Positions 1 through 13,798 of a DNA stretch of 64,000 nucleotides are shown piece by piece (within the stretch, counting starts at the first letter, position 1; every line of letters begins with the position of its first letter). The stretch is taken from the NCBI GenBank assembly GCA_014898415.1, contig RCTD01000001.1, positions 2,542,001 to 2,606,000 of the forward strand, in the 5' to 3' direction. The stretch comes from Stromatinia cepivora (Eukaryota > Ascomycota > Leotiomycetes > Helotiales > Sclerotiniaceae). The notes below the pieces were generated by a model that searched no databases, was not told the origin of the DNA, and was given only the letters and a program-made list of their open reading frames with translations. The translations under genes and the position numbers were made by a program.

Positions 1-3000
1 TAATCAATCAATAAAATAACTCTTTAATTAATTATATTCAAAAAAGAATTTTTTATTTGAAAATTTTGATTTAATAAAACATAGTCATTATAAAAAAGAG
101 TAGATGAAAAAACTTATTTTCTTTTATCAAAATAAACAACGAAATATTTAAAATTCAATTTATTTACGGAATTATTGAATTTGGAAATATTATAACAAAA
201 TTATATTATTTTCATTTAAATAAAAAACAATCCTTCTTAATAATCCTGGTTTTAATAAAAAAATTATTTTCTTTGATAATCCAAAATTAAATAAAAATTA
301 ATTACTTAATAAAATTACAATTTTTCTGATTTAACAAAAATATCAAATTAAAAAACTTTATAAAAAATTCTATTTCTAAATTTTACTTTTTATATAAATT
401 GAAGTATTACCAATTTAATAAAATATTATTAATATTAGAACTAAATTTAATTATTTTTTTAAAAATAATAATTTAGAAATTATTCTATCTAAATACAATT
501 TTGTTAATTCCCAAAAAAAGAAAATTGATAAATTATTTTAAAAAAAAAACTTTCGAAAATATCCTAATCTTTACAATCTTAATCAAAATTTATATCTTTA
601 AAAATGAATTCGATAATAAAATTAAATATATTAAAATATATTAAAACTAAATTATTCGTTTTATATATATATGTATATATATTTTTCAAAAAATACAATT
701 CTTTTAAAATACTGTTTTACTAATTCGAAAATTAATATATAATATTATTAAATTAGAAAACTATTAATTCAAAATATACTATGATTATTATATGAATTAT
801 TTTAGTTTTATAATTTCTTTCATCGGAATAACAAAATATTCATTTTTATTAATATTTGAATTAATAATATATTTATTAAATTAAAACAAAAATAATTCAA
901 TATTATACATTTTCAAATAAAAGATTATAAGATATTAACAAAAACAAATTTTTTCAAATTTAATAAAATCATTATGTTATTAATTAATAAAATCATCAAT
1001 TTAATTTAATAACAATATTATAAAAAGCTTTATCGAATTATTTTTGATCTTATAAATCTCTAAAAAAGCAAATTCTATAAAAATATTTCTTTTCAAAAAT
1101 AATATATTATTTAATAAATCAAATAAAGTTATATTATTATTTTATTAAAGATTGTATACTTTTTATTCTATATTATTTTATTTTTAAATGAAATTCATTT
1201 TATTTTATTTGAAATTTCTTATTTTTTATATTTATAAATAATCTTAATTATTTCTTTTAAATCTAATATATTATAATTTTAATAAATATAAAAAATTGAT
1301 TTGAAATATATTAATTTTAAAACTTTATATAATAATCTTTAAATTTAATATAATATACATTATGAGTTCTTTTTAATTCAAATAATTATTTCTGATTAAT
1401 TTATTTCGTCTATAATTTATATTAATTCGAAATTATTTTATAAATATTTTATTAAATTCAATACTATATATAAAAAAACAATTAATAATCGATCTTATAT
1501 ATATTCAATAATTATATAAAAAACAAAAGATTTATAAAACTCTTTAGATTAATAGAAATTTCAATTTTATTAATACAATGAAAATTAAATTTTATTAAGT
1601 ATTTAAAAAGTTAATCGATATAAATAAAATAAAATTAAAAATATAAATATAAATAAAAAATTAAATATTATAATTTAGTTTCTTTTCAATTTGTTTTTAT
1701 TCATTTAAATCTATATTTATTTAATTATAGTTTTATTATTGTTTTAAATAATTGTTAATATTGATTACTATATATTTTTTATAATATATATACTTCATTT
1801 AAATAATAATTTTTATATAATCATTACTTTCATAAAATTCTTTTGAATTTCATATATAATATAACCCTTTTCTTCAAAATAATCAATTATATAATTTTAT
1901 ATTAATCTTTAAAGAGTATATTTATGAATAATCTCAATATTATATTATTATCATTCTTTATGGTTTTTATATATTGGAGGTCTACTAATAATAACATTCA
2001 GAATACAATCGGAGTTTCGATTAAGATTCTTATATAATATTTTTAATAAAATTATAATTTATTTTTGAATAATCAATAACAAAAGAATTATTTAATATTA
2101 TTAAATCATAATTGAAAATTTGAATTTATCAAAAATTAAATTATAATTATTTGTATTAAAATATCATTTCATAAATTATTTTCTGAATTTGTACCAGTCA
2201 AAATCTTTAATTATTAATGAAGTCAAAAATGATAATATATTTGTTAAATATGATATCGAAAGTTAAAAAGTTATTATTCGGAGTATTTATTGTAAAATTA
2301 ATAATTTTAGTTTCAAATCAAAAAAAATAAAGAATATAAAGTTCTTCAAAAATGTATTGATTTTGAAGAATATAAATTAAAGAATACTAGAGTTTATAGT
2401 GATTTTTGGAATAGTATATATAATCTATAGCGAAAATCGACTTACTCTTTAAAAAGCCCTAATAAGAATAATAAGAATAATAAGAATAATAAGAATAATA
2501 AGAATAATAAGAATAATAAGAATAATAAGAATAATAAGAATAATAAGAATAATAAGAATAATAAGAATAATAAGAATAATAAGAATAAAATTGAATGAAT
2601 TGAATCATTATTAAAAAAACTCTAAGTCAAATATATTTAAAACGTTGATTAATAATCAATTGAATCATCTGAAACGCTTGTATTATCAAATTGATTATAT
2701 ATATATATATCCGCGATTATATATATATATTTATGAATGTTAAAAGAAAAAATATATCGACTTTTTATCAATCAGATTGCTAGGATCGCGATTTACTTTT
2801 TATCGTTTAATACCGAATCTTTTTTTTAATTTATATAATTAATCCCTTTATATACAATGAGAATATTAAAAAGGATAAGTTTCCAATAAATCATTTATTA
2901 ATTCATTTTGGACTTATTTATTCTTTCAATAAAATTATTATATTTTTTAGTTTTATAAAAAGTATAGATAGAAAATATTTCTAACTTCCTTAGGGTCTGG

Positions 3001-3180
3001 AATATTATTATTTATTACGATTCTTTTTTTTTTGATCTATCATTTATTCAAAATAAATATTCATTAATAGATGAGTTAGTTTAGTTTTTCGGTCAAATTT
3101 AATTTCTTGTGTTTTTTAGATGTTGTTATTATAATACAATTGAAAACTATCTTTTATATATTCAACTTTTCAAGTATTTC
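1..3180. other. AT-rich gene-free block (RIP-like)
   Basis: The sequence is almost wholly A and T, with stop codons in every frame and no recognisable protein segment of useful length. Composition returns to normal near 3180. I could not identify the repeat family that gave rise to it. It looks like the same kind of decayed repeat DNA as 6.4-36 kb, but no LTR pair or protein domain was found here, so this origin is inferred from composition only. Confidence 0.6.
2461..2588. repeat. 9-bp microsatellite (AAGAATAAT)n
   Basis: About 14 copies of the 9-bp unit AAGAATAAT run in perfect tandem, ending in a partial unit before ttgaatgaat. It lies inside the AT-rich block. Confidence 0.95.
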
Positions 3181-3462
3181 GAGGTCTGAATGTAAGAAGG
3201 AAACCGCTAAGATGATTATAGATAACCCTAGGTTTGGTATTTTACTGTCACACGTAGAATTACTACGATTGTAGGTTTTATTGGATTCGCTCGCCACCTA
3301 GATACATAAGAACCACCTCTGACGCGCAACCTCTCACTGATAATGTATCTCCTCAATCATTGCATCAGTTTCTCAGTAATGACCACATTTGTTCATCTCG
3401 GACTCAAGTTAAAAAATAGTATGTAGTCGTTGAATTTTCGCCTGTTACGACTCGAGCAAGGT

Positions 3463-4461
3463 TCATTCTGTAGGCCAAAGGCCTTCTGGACGAGGATGAT
3501 TGAGCACAGATCGAATCCATGGGGCGATGCCCCATTCATCCCCTACACGAGAAAATCGCTTAACTACGTTGCCTTCTAGATCCTCCTCCTGCACTAGGAC
3601 CAATGGTAAGCCATGTAGCTCCAGATAACTCTGACACCATTGGATACCCCAAAACTTCTTGAAATTGTCGGTCCGGCGTTGAGCGTCTTTGTTGAGTGCA
3701 TAGGACTTCATAGATAAGGATAGATTACTGCATACCCTGGTGCCGATAGTCTTATAATTGGCGAGGTATCCAGACATACCGAGGGTCAATTCATCTGTCT
3801 CCCTGGTGCAGTTTGCAGATAACAAATACTTCATGGCTGGCATCGTTTCAACGATTGTGTTGCAAAGATATGGGCGTGGTCTCGGATGAGGGCCGAAAAT
3901 TGACTTGATGAGTCCTGGTATCATGGCAACCATATCAAGCTTTTCGAGATCCCGAGTGCTGTGAATAAAATTCTCAAGCTTTTCGACAGGCTGTCTAGGT
4001 GGTACAATGTTTACGAAGACATTGGTTAGCAAGAGAGGAATATCAAAACCAAATCTGAAGTAAATGCGACCATTTTCGTCGGTGGTGCCGAAGGATAATG
4101 AATAAAACCTCAATGCCTCGTTCCTAGAGACGCTGCAAACTTGTAGAGCTACCGGAATCGAACTAGTGCTTTGGCAAATGTTGCTTTGGTCGTCGTACGT
4201 TATGGGAGTAACCCTTGGATCCGGGAGGGTATAGATCCAGATCTTCCGCTGAATCTCAAGGGGAAATCTCGAATACTGGGGGAAGCCCTGTTGTGCGATT
4301 TTGTAATTGATAAGCATGGACTCAAGGTCGCGTCCAGCTGTGGATAAGCTTGAAAAGCTACCGTTCAAGGGAGTAGTAAAGGTGACACTGAAGGTAGCAT
4401 TAACGGTTGTTGAAGTGATTTTAGGGCTAAGCAATGCCTGCAATGGTGATTTCGGAGCCAT
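3463..4461 (-). CDS. 2EXR-domain protein
   Basis: Single-exon gene of 332 aa from the ATG at 4461. The 2EXR family is a fungal domain of unknown biochemical role. It is recognised here at about residues 60-121 by FPLEIQRKIWIYTLPDPRV, followed by LQVCSVSRNEALRFY, matching the family pattern F-LP-EIR-KIW followed by VC-SR-EAL. No signal peptide or membrane segment is evident. The reading frame stays open upstream of this ATG to about 4630 but offers no ATG, so an upstream coding exon is possible. The gene sits alone in a 3.2 kb island between AT-rich blocks, and its frame is intact, unlike everything around it. The family assignment is fairly secure; the function is unknown. Confidence 0.75.
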   Translation of the reverse strand: MAPKSPLQALLSPKITSTTVNATFSVTFTTPLNGSFSSLSTAGRDLESMLINYKIAQQGFPQYSRFPLEIQRKIWIYTLPDPRVTPITYDDQSNICQSTSSIPVALQVCSVSRNEALRFYSLSFGTTDENGRIYFRFGFDIPLLLTNVFVNIVPPRQPVEKLENFIHSTRDLEKLDMVAMIPGLIKSIFGPHPRPRPYLCNTIVETMPAMKYLLSANCTRETDELTLGMSGYLANYKTIGTRVCSNLSLSMKSYALNKDAQRRTDNFKKFWGIQWCQSYLELHGLPLVLVQEEDLEGNVVKRFSRVGDEWGIAPWIRSVLNHPRPEGLWPTE

Positions 4462-4547
4462 GGTGGGTATACGTGGCAATTCTATCAAGTTCTTAGCTAG
4501 CGGTATGTAATGACAGGGTGTGGAGGAGATTTTAACTACCTTTGTAG

Positions 4548-4711
4548 GAGTACTTTTCTCTGACTTGCTGTAGTAAAAGCTTTTCAATAGAGACGGTGAC
4601 GGGTGGATGGGAGGTAACTGTTGGCATTAAAATCAGAGAGGATGGTTAACGAATAATTACTTTTTCGAGAGTACTTTTCTCTAACCTGCTGTAGTAGAAG
4701 GTTCTCGATGG
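4548..4711. repeat. Short direct duplication at the 2EXR gene 5' end
   Basis: A segment of about 43 bp beginning gagtacttttctc at 4548 recurs at 4669 (offset 121 bp) with several substitutions and no gaps. Read on the minus strand, both copies encode a similar string (FYYSKSEKST versus FYYSRLEKST). It lies just upstream of the chosen start of the 2EXR gene. Confidence 0.75.
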
Positions 4712-6390
4712 ACTCCATTTCCTCGATGTCTAACTGTATCTGGTGTACGGTTGTTTAGAGACCGTCTTCAAAGGATTGAGTAATGCCTTGATATTCTTGA
4801 ATAGAGCTGAGATAAATACAAATTGTTGGTGATTGTGGCAAGGTTCTGATAATTGTCCATTTTTCGAAATTTTGCTAGATCTATGAGAGCTGAAAGACAA
4901 GGTCTGAAACATCCAGAAAGTTGCAAAGATATAATTCCTACAGACATAACACTGTGTAGCCTAGGTGAATATATCACTCGCTCATAATGGAATTCACTAT
5001 TGGAGGTTCATAGGCAGAATAGAAACACAGATATTGCTCAACTGGCGCTTCAATATACCAGAAATTCGCTAGCTAGTCCACAAGTCACATCATTTTCGGC
5101 TGTTCTCAACGGACAATCATTTCCTTTTTGACTGAGATGCGCTCGGGTATGGAGGCTGTAGAATCTCAGATGAATAAAGCTCTGCCTACAAGCCCTTTTC
5201 TCAATAGTTGATTCTCTCTCAAAAATCGACTTACCTGTCTCTCCAAAGTCCACGGTGAGTAGGTATTACTATTTGATGTCTATTCCGTGCCAGTTTTGTA
5301 CTTAGTTGATAGGCACAAAAGAGTTTCCCTGTGGTGTAGGGAAACATGGAACAACGATTTAGCACATGCATTTTTCGCACGTGGGTGGGAAACCCAAAAG
5401 ATTTCATGGCATCCCCATGATTATTAAACATGCTCACTCTTTAGTCCCCCTAAAATTCGAGTACAATTGAATGACGAGATCGAGGGTATGATAGAACCTA
5501 ACGTTTGCACGCTCTGGATGCATGCTTTAGGACACAGCTTGATAGGGAGGAACAATACGGTTGTAACTTCAGCACGATTGAATATCTGTAGCTACCCTTG
5601 AGTAATATCACCCATTATTATCGATCTAGGCGGCTCAAACTTTCCATGATAATAAGTTATAGCCTGGAGTTTTTGAATACATCAATTCTTCTTGCTACAC
5701 AAACTTATCAGCCTTCTTTACAACGGCTTCCAAGATCTAACTCGGTAATAGCTCATTAATGGGACCACGGACTTTGGAGTTGAAGTGTTATTCTAAGTTC
5801 TCCTGAGAAGGAAGTATCGAGCAGAGGGGATTCGCAGAGGAAGAAGTGCCATCACTACGATTCATTGAGGTAGTTACTAAAGAAACAACCTGACTGTTTG
5901 GGATAGGTTAGTTTAGGTTTACTTCCATATATGATCTGATATTCACAATCTAATAGTGATTTAGAACAAAATCAAGAGCTACAAGAGAATGATAATGGAT
6001 GTGAAAACCTGCGCTGACTCTTTTAGAACTTTCTGGGGAAGAATCGCATGTGTCGGCAGGGTATCGCTTCTTACAATCACCCGATGATAATATGAAAACA
6101 CCTGATCCGATCAACTAACGCTCTTATCACAAATTCTGCACCAAGCTTAGCATCTAGCTATTTCGAATGTCAGTCAAACCCAGCAAACCTTCTCGAGCAG
6201 GATAATTCTGGACCTTAGTCAATAGATGATAAGAAAGATCCTTGGATGTGTTTTCGGCCAGTCTGGAGGTACGCTGTTGGATGGCTTTTAAGGAAGAGCT
6301 CAATATCGTAGATGTCTTCTGGCTTCAATGAAATCTGAGAATTGAGTGCTATTTCGGTAATCATAATCTGTCGAATAATCCTTTCTTTTC
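4712..6390. other. Non-coding stretch of ordinary composition
   Basis: Base composition is normal, but open frames are short (under 70 codons), overlap on both strands and match no family I know. I see no splice-linked series of exons. It may hold decayed gene fragments or regulatory DNA of the 2EXR gene. Confidence 0.5.
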
Positions 6391-8284
6391 TATAAAATAT
6401 ATAGTAGTAAAAGAATGGATTTTGTATAATATTTTATAATTTAATGGATTAATTTATGGGGTTTGAAAATATATTGAATTATTTGCTTTTTAATTTTTAA
6501 TGAAATTTGTATGAGAAAAATAGAGTATGGATTAAAAATAATGAATATCAAAAAGGTATCTTTATTTTTGAATAATAAAAACTCTTTAAATAATTAATAT
6601 CTTTTTAATAATATAAAATTTGTAAGAATCACGAATAGCAAAGAATCAACTAATCTCAATTTAGCTGTAAAACTTTTCATTATTCATTTTATAAAGGAAA
6701 TCATTCTCTTTTTAAACTTAATTGATAAACAATATCAGAACAACAATCTTTATCATCGATATATTATATAAAAAGAGTTTCTTCAAATTCTGAAAATAAC
6801 AAAATAGTATATTATTATTTTTGTATTTAGATTTTGTTTATAAATTGTATTTATTTAATTCTAAATCTAAATTGATAATTATAATAAAATCTTCTTTTTC
6901 TGGATTTCATTTCTGAAAAGTTTATTAATTATTGTATTATATATAAAATTATAATATTCCATTAAGGAACTATATATCCTCAATATATGATTTTTTATAT
7001 ATAATAAACAAAAATATAAATAATAATAAAAACAATATATAATCTATTCTTGAAAGATTATATAAATCCTTTAAGATCTTATTTTAAATCTTTTATAGTT
7101 TCTTATTATAAATATAATATTATATCCTAGAATCGTTTTTACTTTTTTTAATATATCTCAATTATTCTCCGAATTGATAATATATTCGATTTATATACTT
7201 TTATAATTTATATATCTTGTATATCTCTATTATACTAAATATATAGTTTATTATAATAATAATGCAAAATCCTTATTTAAAAATGAAATAATAAATAAAG
7301 AATATTTTTTTCCAAAAGAACCAGATTTTATATATATCGAATATATTCGAAAAAAAGCCTTATATAATATTATCAAAGGAAATTAATCCTTCGATAAATC
7401 GATTATTACAATTGTATTACAAATAACAAATAATCGAAATTGATTCATTCAAGGAAACTATACTTTTGAGGAAATTAAAAAATCGACAAATTAAATTCAT
7501 ATAAAGAATAAAGATTTTTCTTTATAAATAAAAGAAATATAATTTGATATAATTATTCTATAATATAAAAGAAACTATATTGATTTTGGATATATAAATC
7601 AATAAATTGATAAAATTGATAAAAATATATATAATATTATTTTATCATTATATTTAATATAAATTCTTTTTTTATTAATATTTTGATAATTATATCAAAA
7701 ACTTATAAATAAATCAACAAATGAAAATAAATTAAAGGATATTGTTAATAAAAAGAATAAAAAGGAAATCCTTAAAACTTTTTTGATTCGATTTAAATTG
7801 TTGAAATCTATTTGTGTTTCGTTAACGAAATTAGTAAATCGAAAAACAATTAAAGATAAAATTAAAAGTATTCAAAATATTGATAATATATTAATAAAAA
7901 AATCGCAGATTTTTATATTTCGAATAATCAAAATAAAGTTTATTAAAAAAGCTCTCAAATTGATTTTTATTAAAAAAAATGTTAAAACTATTTAAATCTT
8001 TTAATAACAATAATAAGGATTTAAAACAATTTAATATAAAATTATTAAATCTTAAAAAATTAAAAAAGAAAAAACCTTTATAATCTTTATATTCCTTTTA
8101 TTTCCAATAATTTTTGATATATTAATTCTAATTTTAAAAACAAATATAATATTATCGATCAAATATTAGAAAATATTTATAATTCTAATAAAATCAATAA
8201 TATCTATAATAAAGAAAACAATAATCAAAATTGAAAATCTTGATTCTTTAAAAGATTCTAATAATGATGAAATGAATATTATCT
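6391..8284. other. AT-rich block left of the inverted Copia element
   Basis: Extremely AT-rich with no recognisable domain. A 70-codon frame at 7783-7995 is made of Lys, Ile, Asn and Leu codons and is what such composition gives by chance. No gene is supported. Confidence 0.55.
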
Positions 8285-8289
8285 TAAAT

Positions 8290-8455
8290 TGTTAACTTTT
8301 GGTGCAGGAAGTAGTAGTATTGTTGACTATATAGATTGAATTAAGGATCTATTATTTTAATAGAAATAAAATTAAGGTTATTCCCAAATATAATCTATAT
8401 ACTATTATAATTATATAACCTCAATTTTAATCCTATAATGATCTTATTTCCAATA
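8290..8455 (-). repeat. Copia-1 inverted copy, 3' LTR
   Basis: This 166-bp LTR opens tgttaacttttgg on the plus strand and ends caata, the decayed complement of TATTG/TGTTG. It aligns without gaps to the LTRs at 13628 and 20576. Confidence 0.93.
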
Positions 8456-9636
8456 TTCCTCTATTGAGAATATTCTATTCGATCCTTTTAGACTATTAAT
8501 CCTAATATTTTTTTGAATCTTTCGAAAGCAATTTTTATATAAAGTTTTATTATTCCATTAATAATTATATTGTATATATTAGTATAACTAATAATGATTT
8601 TCTTCTTTTCTATTAAGTTTTTAATAAAATGATAATTGATATCTATATATTTAAATTGTTTATACAAATATAGATTTTTGGTTAAAATTAAAATGTTTTG
8701 ATTGTTATCAAATATTTAAATGGTATCTTTATTTTTTCCAATATAATTTGATTTGAATAAATCTTTAAGTATTTGTATAATCTATTTCCCTTGTTTAATA
8801 AATATTATTATTATAATATATTCTGATTTCATATTAAAAATAATTATAGATATTTATTTCTTATTAATCTATAATATAAAACCTTTATAGAATATTATAA
8901 CTCTTTTTGAAATACTTTTCCAATTATATTTGTTATTAATTTAATCTATATTTGTATATATCTTTATTATATTATTAAATATATTATATTCTTTATAAAT
9001 ATCAGATTATATTTCCTTTGATTTAAATCATAGCTTTTGTTTAATTATTGATTATAGATATTATATCAGATTCTTCAAAACTATCGTATAATGTTTTATT
9101 AATTTTACTATAAATTATGAAAGTCTTTTAATCGAGAATATTATATCTGATCGAATATATATTATTAAATAAATCACATTTCCTATTTGTTATTAATATT
9201 CGTTCATATTTATCAATTCATTATCATCAATCGCTAACCGGAGATAGATATAATCCACTATTGATAGTTTTTTAACTTGATACTGTTTATATATAATACC
9301 ATATTTAATTAATATAATATCAAAATATTTTTCTTGATTCATAATTAATATATATATTTTTTTATCATAAATAACCCTAATATTTAGAACCTTATTAATC
9401 TCCCTTAAATTCTTAATATTAAAACAAATTAATAACTTTTTATCAAATCAAATAATTTGTAATAATATAATAATGATATTATCGATATATATTAATAATA
9501 TTATATCATAATCTTTAAATATATATAAATATAAATCTACCAAATTTTATACAAAATTTATAATTAAAAGTTCTTTTTTTAATAATAAACTTTAATCTTT
9601 TTTAGTTTATTTTAAATTATATAGATTTTGTAAGGT

Positions 9637-9861
9637 TTATAATATATATCCTTTTTCGATTTTGATATTTTGAAATGATTTGAGATAGATCTTTTCCTTT
9701 AAGTATAATTTAATAAAAGTATTTTTGATATCGAAATATAAATATTCCAAATTTTCTTTTGTAATAATAATTAGGAATAATCTAAATATATCTAGCCTTA
9801 TTATTGATATAAATATTTCATTATAATTTTTTTCTAATACTTGATTGAACCTTTGAATCAT
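9637..9861 (-). pseudogene. Copia-1 reverse transcriptase fragment
   Basis: The translation reads IIRLDIFRLFLIII, then LYFDIKNTFIKLYLKEKIYLKSF. This matches the Copia reverse-transcriptase core, in which an Asp-Val-Lys-Thr-Ala-Phe-Leu-like motif is followed by (E)EIYM. The frame is open for only 74 codons and is flanked by stops. The equivalent segment of the sister copy lies near 24560-24720. It is a dead fragment of the pol region of the inverted Copia-1 element. Confidence 0.75.
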
Positions 9862-12800
9862 TAATTTTATTTTGAATTGTTTTATTTTATTATTCTTTAT
9901 TTTAACTATAAATATTTATTTTATCGAAATCAAATTATTTCTTTTAAAGAATATATATTCTTTTCAAATATTATTTTGAATCAAAAATATAATTTTCTTT
10001 TGAATAACTTCCTTTTATTTTTCAAAATATTTTCGATTTGATATTGTTTCCTTATAAATTCTTGATATTTTAATTCCCAAAACTTCTTCGGCCGGATATA
10101 TTATACTTTTTATATTATTTATATTTATCAACAAAATTATGAAATCTAAAATGATCTTATTTTTGATATAAAAATCCATCTTATAAATAATTAGGATTAT
10201 AATTATAATATGTTTTATATTTTCTTAAGTTTTGATTTGTATAGATATTATAATCAATATTTTTATAATCTTACTTTCCTATTTTCCTTTAGGATTTTGT
10301 TCTATATCTTTTTTCTATTTTTATATTAAATATCTTAAAAATTCATTTTTAAAATCTATTATATCCTTTTATTTGATTTCAAATGATTATAGATTTACTT
10401 TGTTTTCTGATTTTATTGAAATAAATTTATTAATAAAATTTAAAACGATCTTAAATTTTATTTCTGATCTAAATTCAAGGTCTGCAAAAATTGATTTTTA
10501 GATTAGAATTTTTGGAATAATGAATTCGATATCTGAAATATTCTTAAAAGAAGATTTTTGATTTATCTTTTGAATATTGTTATTTTTATTTTTATTGTAT
10601 ATTAATATTGATATATCTAATTTATCTGATTTTAATTTAATAATTGAAATATTTGATACAATCATTGAATTTGGTATAATATTTATCGAAAAGAATATTT
10701 TGAATAAAGATAATACAAATATTGCATTTAGTATTGAAGATAAAGAAAATATTAAAGATGAAAAAAATGTTAAGGATGAAGAAGATGCTTTATTTATTAT
10801 TGATTTATTACAAAATCTTCGATCTAGTTTTATATTCTTTGTTCTTTGTAGATCTGATTTACAATTTCTTAATTTAAGGTTCAAATCTCTTTTTCGATAA
10901 AATTTATCTATAATTATTTTGTTTAATCAAAATATATAATCTAATTTTGAAGAATATATTTTGATATATTTATTTATAACTTTTGAATATCCTAGAAATA
11001 TATCAATTTTCGAAGTGTCCTATAATTTGTTATATCTTTATCTTTTCGGAATAATCTTGGGATTGATATAAATATAATATTTGCTCCCCTAGATTTTGTA
11101 TATCTTTATATCTAATATTATATCTATAAAAGCTTTTATAAAGGATTAATTTATTCTATTCATATCAGGATTAATATTAGTACGATTCTTGATATAAATA
11201 TCGTGTTTTACAATTTCATCCCAAAACTTTAATAATAATTTAGTTTCTTTTAATATTATTTTTATATTTATCTTTGCAATTTTTATATTCTGTTTTATAA
11301 ATTTATTTTAATATAAAAAAATAATTATTATAATTTCGGATTATATATTTGATAATTATTTATAAATAGTTTGTAAGAGTTCTAATACATTGTTAATTCT
11401 GATTGCAATAATCTTTTCTTTAATAATTAATTCCATTTCCTTTTTTCAAGTTTTCAATATTTGAATTATATTGTTTTTTTGTTTAAATAATATAATCCAA
11501 TTTACTTTTGTATAATTATCGATAATCAATATGAAATAACAATTCCTTCGAATTAATTTTGGAAATAATTCTATAATATCGAAATATATAAATTCGAATC
11601 TTTTTGATTTGTATAAATTTAATTATCTTAGAATATAATTGATTATTTTGATAAGTATATATATTTTATAAATATTTAATTCAATTAAAATCTTTATTGG
11701 TTTGGTTATATTGAATATCTTATATAGATTCTTAATCTTATTTGGATTTAAATGATTGAATTTTCGATACTATAATAAATATCTCTCTTTTTCTTTGAAT
11801 ATTAATTCGTTATTGATACTTTTGATATTATCGATTATTTTTGAAGAAAAATCTTTTTCTTGATCATTTTGATATATACTTGAATAAAGAGTTGTATCCT
11901 TGTATCCTTTGGTTATATATGAAATTATATATATTCTATTTTATATTTTAATATGAATAATTTTCTTATTATCCTTTTTGAAATATATATAATAAAAATT
12001 GAATTCCCTTTGTAATTCTATTTCACGGATCCTTTTTTTTGATAATAAATTTACTTTTAACTTTGGTATATATAACATATTTGAAAGTAACATTTTAGAA
12101 TTATCTTTATATATTATATCCATTAAATCTTAATAATAATAATATATTATTTCCTTATCAATCTTTATCCTTTATTTGGCAATAGGATTTATTGATTTGA
12201 ATAATAAAAATTGATCAAATATATATAAAGAAACATTTATATCGATATACTATTTGTTAAGGGAAATTTTATTAATAATTTTCTTTATCAAATTACAATC
12301 TTCCTTTATTATATCCTTAATATCGGAGTTTGATTCAAAGATATTATTAACAAAGTATATTTAATTTTTTTGGTTAAAATAAACCTTTTTCGGATTCAAT
12401 AATCCCTTTCTTTTTTGATAATAAAAATAATTATAAAGGAGTTTATTGGTTTATATTAAATATAAATAATCTTATATATAATAACCTTTTTTTTGATATA
12501 GATTATAAATATTATTTGAGATCTCAAAATCTGATTCTTAATATTGAAAAATATACTTAGATCTTTTTACAATTTGTATTTGCTTTAATTTATTTTTAAA
12601 ACAAAGTTCTTTAATCTACAAATACTTAATTTTATTATTAATATTAAAATTGATTTGGATATTCAATATATTTATTATTTTTTGATAATCAATTAGACAA
12701 TTATATATTAAAATCAAAAATAAAATAATATCTTAATATATTAATCAATAATTTTTATCTATAATTCTTAATTTCTTTTTATACTTTTTTAATTTATCTT

Positions 12801-13627
12801 AGACTTTAATAATAGTTATATTGAAATAAATATTAGCTTGAAATTTAAAGTTCTGAATTATTGTTATATATATATTAACTATAATTATATTGATTCTAAT
12901 ATATTTCGATTTAAAGTATTTTCAAAATATATATACTATTGAATATTCGTCGATAAAAACTTCATTATTATTATTAAATATTATATAAATATATGATAAT
13001 ATATTCACTTCGTCCTTTAAGTATTCCGATTTCAATTCGATATTATAATATATACAACTATTAATCTTATAAATAAATACTATATTGAATCTTATAATCT
13101 ACATATATTCATCTAATATTTGATCAATTATATAAAACCATCCTTTCCCTTTCAATTATATCTTCATTTGTTTAAACTATCATTTATAATTATTTTGATC
13201 AAATTTCGAAGGATTGTTTGATTCCAATATTATAAAAATTTCTTATTATTTGATAAATATCAAAGATAATCTTTAGGTTTTTAAAACAATCTTAAAAAAT
13301 ATACAACAAATAAATTCGGAATAATAAAGAAATATAAAAATAAAACATAAGAAAATTTATAAAATCATATTATAATATATTTTCTTATAGCTATACAAAC
13401 TTACTCTTTATTTCTATTATAATTCTATATCAATATTATACAAACTGTTTTCCGTTTTGGTCTATAATATTATAAGTTATAAACTATATTATTATATTTC
13501 AATTTTGCTTCAATAATATTATATAAAAATTCTGATTTTCATTTCGTTTTATCTTTATTAACTATATTAATCCTTTCTTGATTTACTTTACTTTCTAATC
13601 ATTATTATACAATTAGATCTTATAATT

Positions 13628-13793
13628 TGTTAACTTTTGGTATAGAAAGTAATAATATTATTGATTATATAAATTAAACTAAAAATTTATTATTCTAATA
13701 AGAATAGAATTGAGATTATTCCCAAATATGGTCTGTACACTATTGTGATCATATAACCTCAATTCTAATCCTATGATGGCCTCATTTCCAATA
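13628..13793 (-). repeat. Copia-1 inverted copy, 5' LTR
   Basis: The 166-bp LTR is the 5' LTR in element orientation. On the plus strand it is preceded by a segment near 13605-13627 that corresponds to the primer-binding region after the LTR at 20741. Confidence 0.93.
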
Positions 13794-13798
13794 TAAAT

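Larger units (their letters stand above)
8290..13793 (-). mobile_element. Copia-1 retrotransposon, inverted copy, RIP-decayed
   Basis: A complete but dead 5504-bp Copia element reads on the minus strand. It is bounded by two 166-bp LTRs (8290-8455 and 13628-13793) and a perfect 5-bp target-site duplication TAAAT at 8285-8289 and 13794-13798. The LTRs begin TG (minus strand) and end CA or its decayed form TA. Internal frames are broken by many stops, but a reverse-transcriptase stretch is readable near 9637-9861. A segment at 10498-10884 matches the same part of the plus-strand copy (23605-23880). It belongs to the same family as the element at 20576-32635, in opposite orientation. Differences between the copies look almost entirely like transitions. 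Confidence 0.92.

Noticed and set aside
2690..2735. Alternating TA runs around ccgcg as a possible cruciform or origin
   Set aside because: TA runs are expected in this composition, and nothing else supports an origin or regulatory site.
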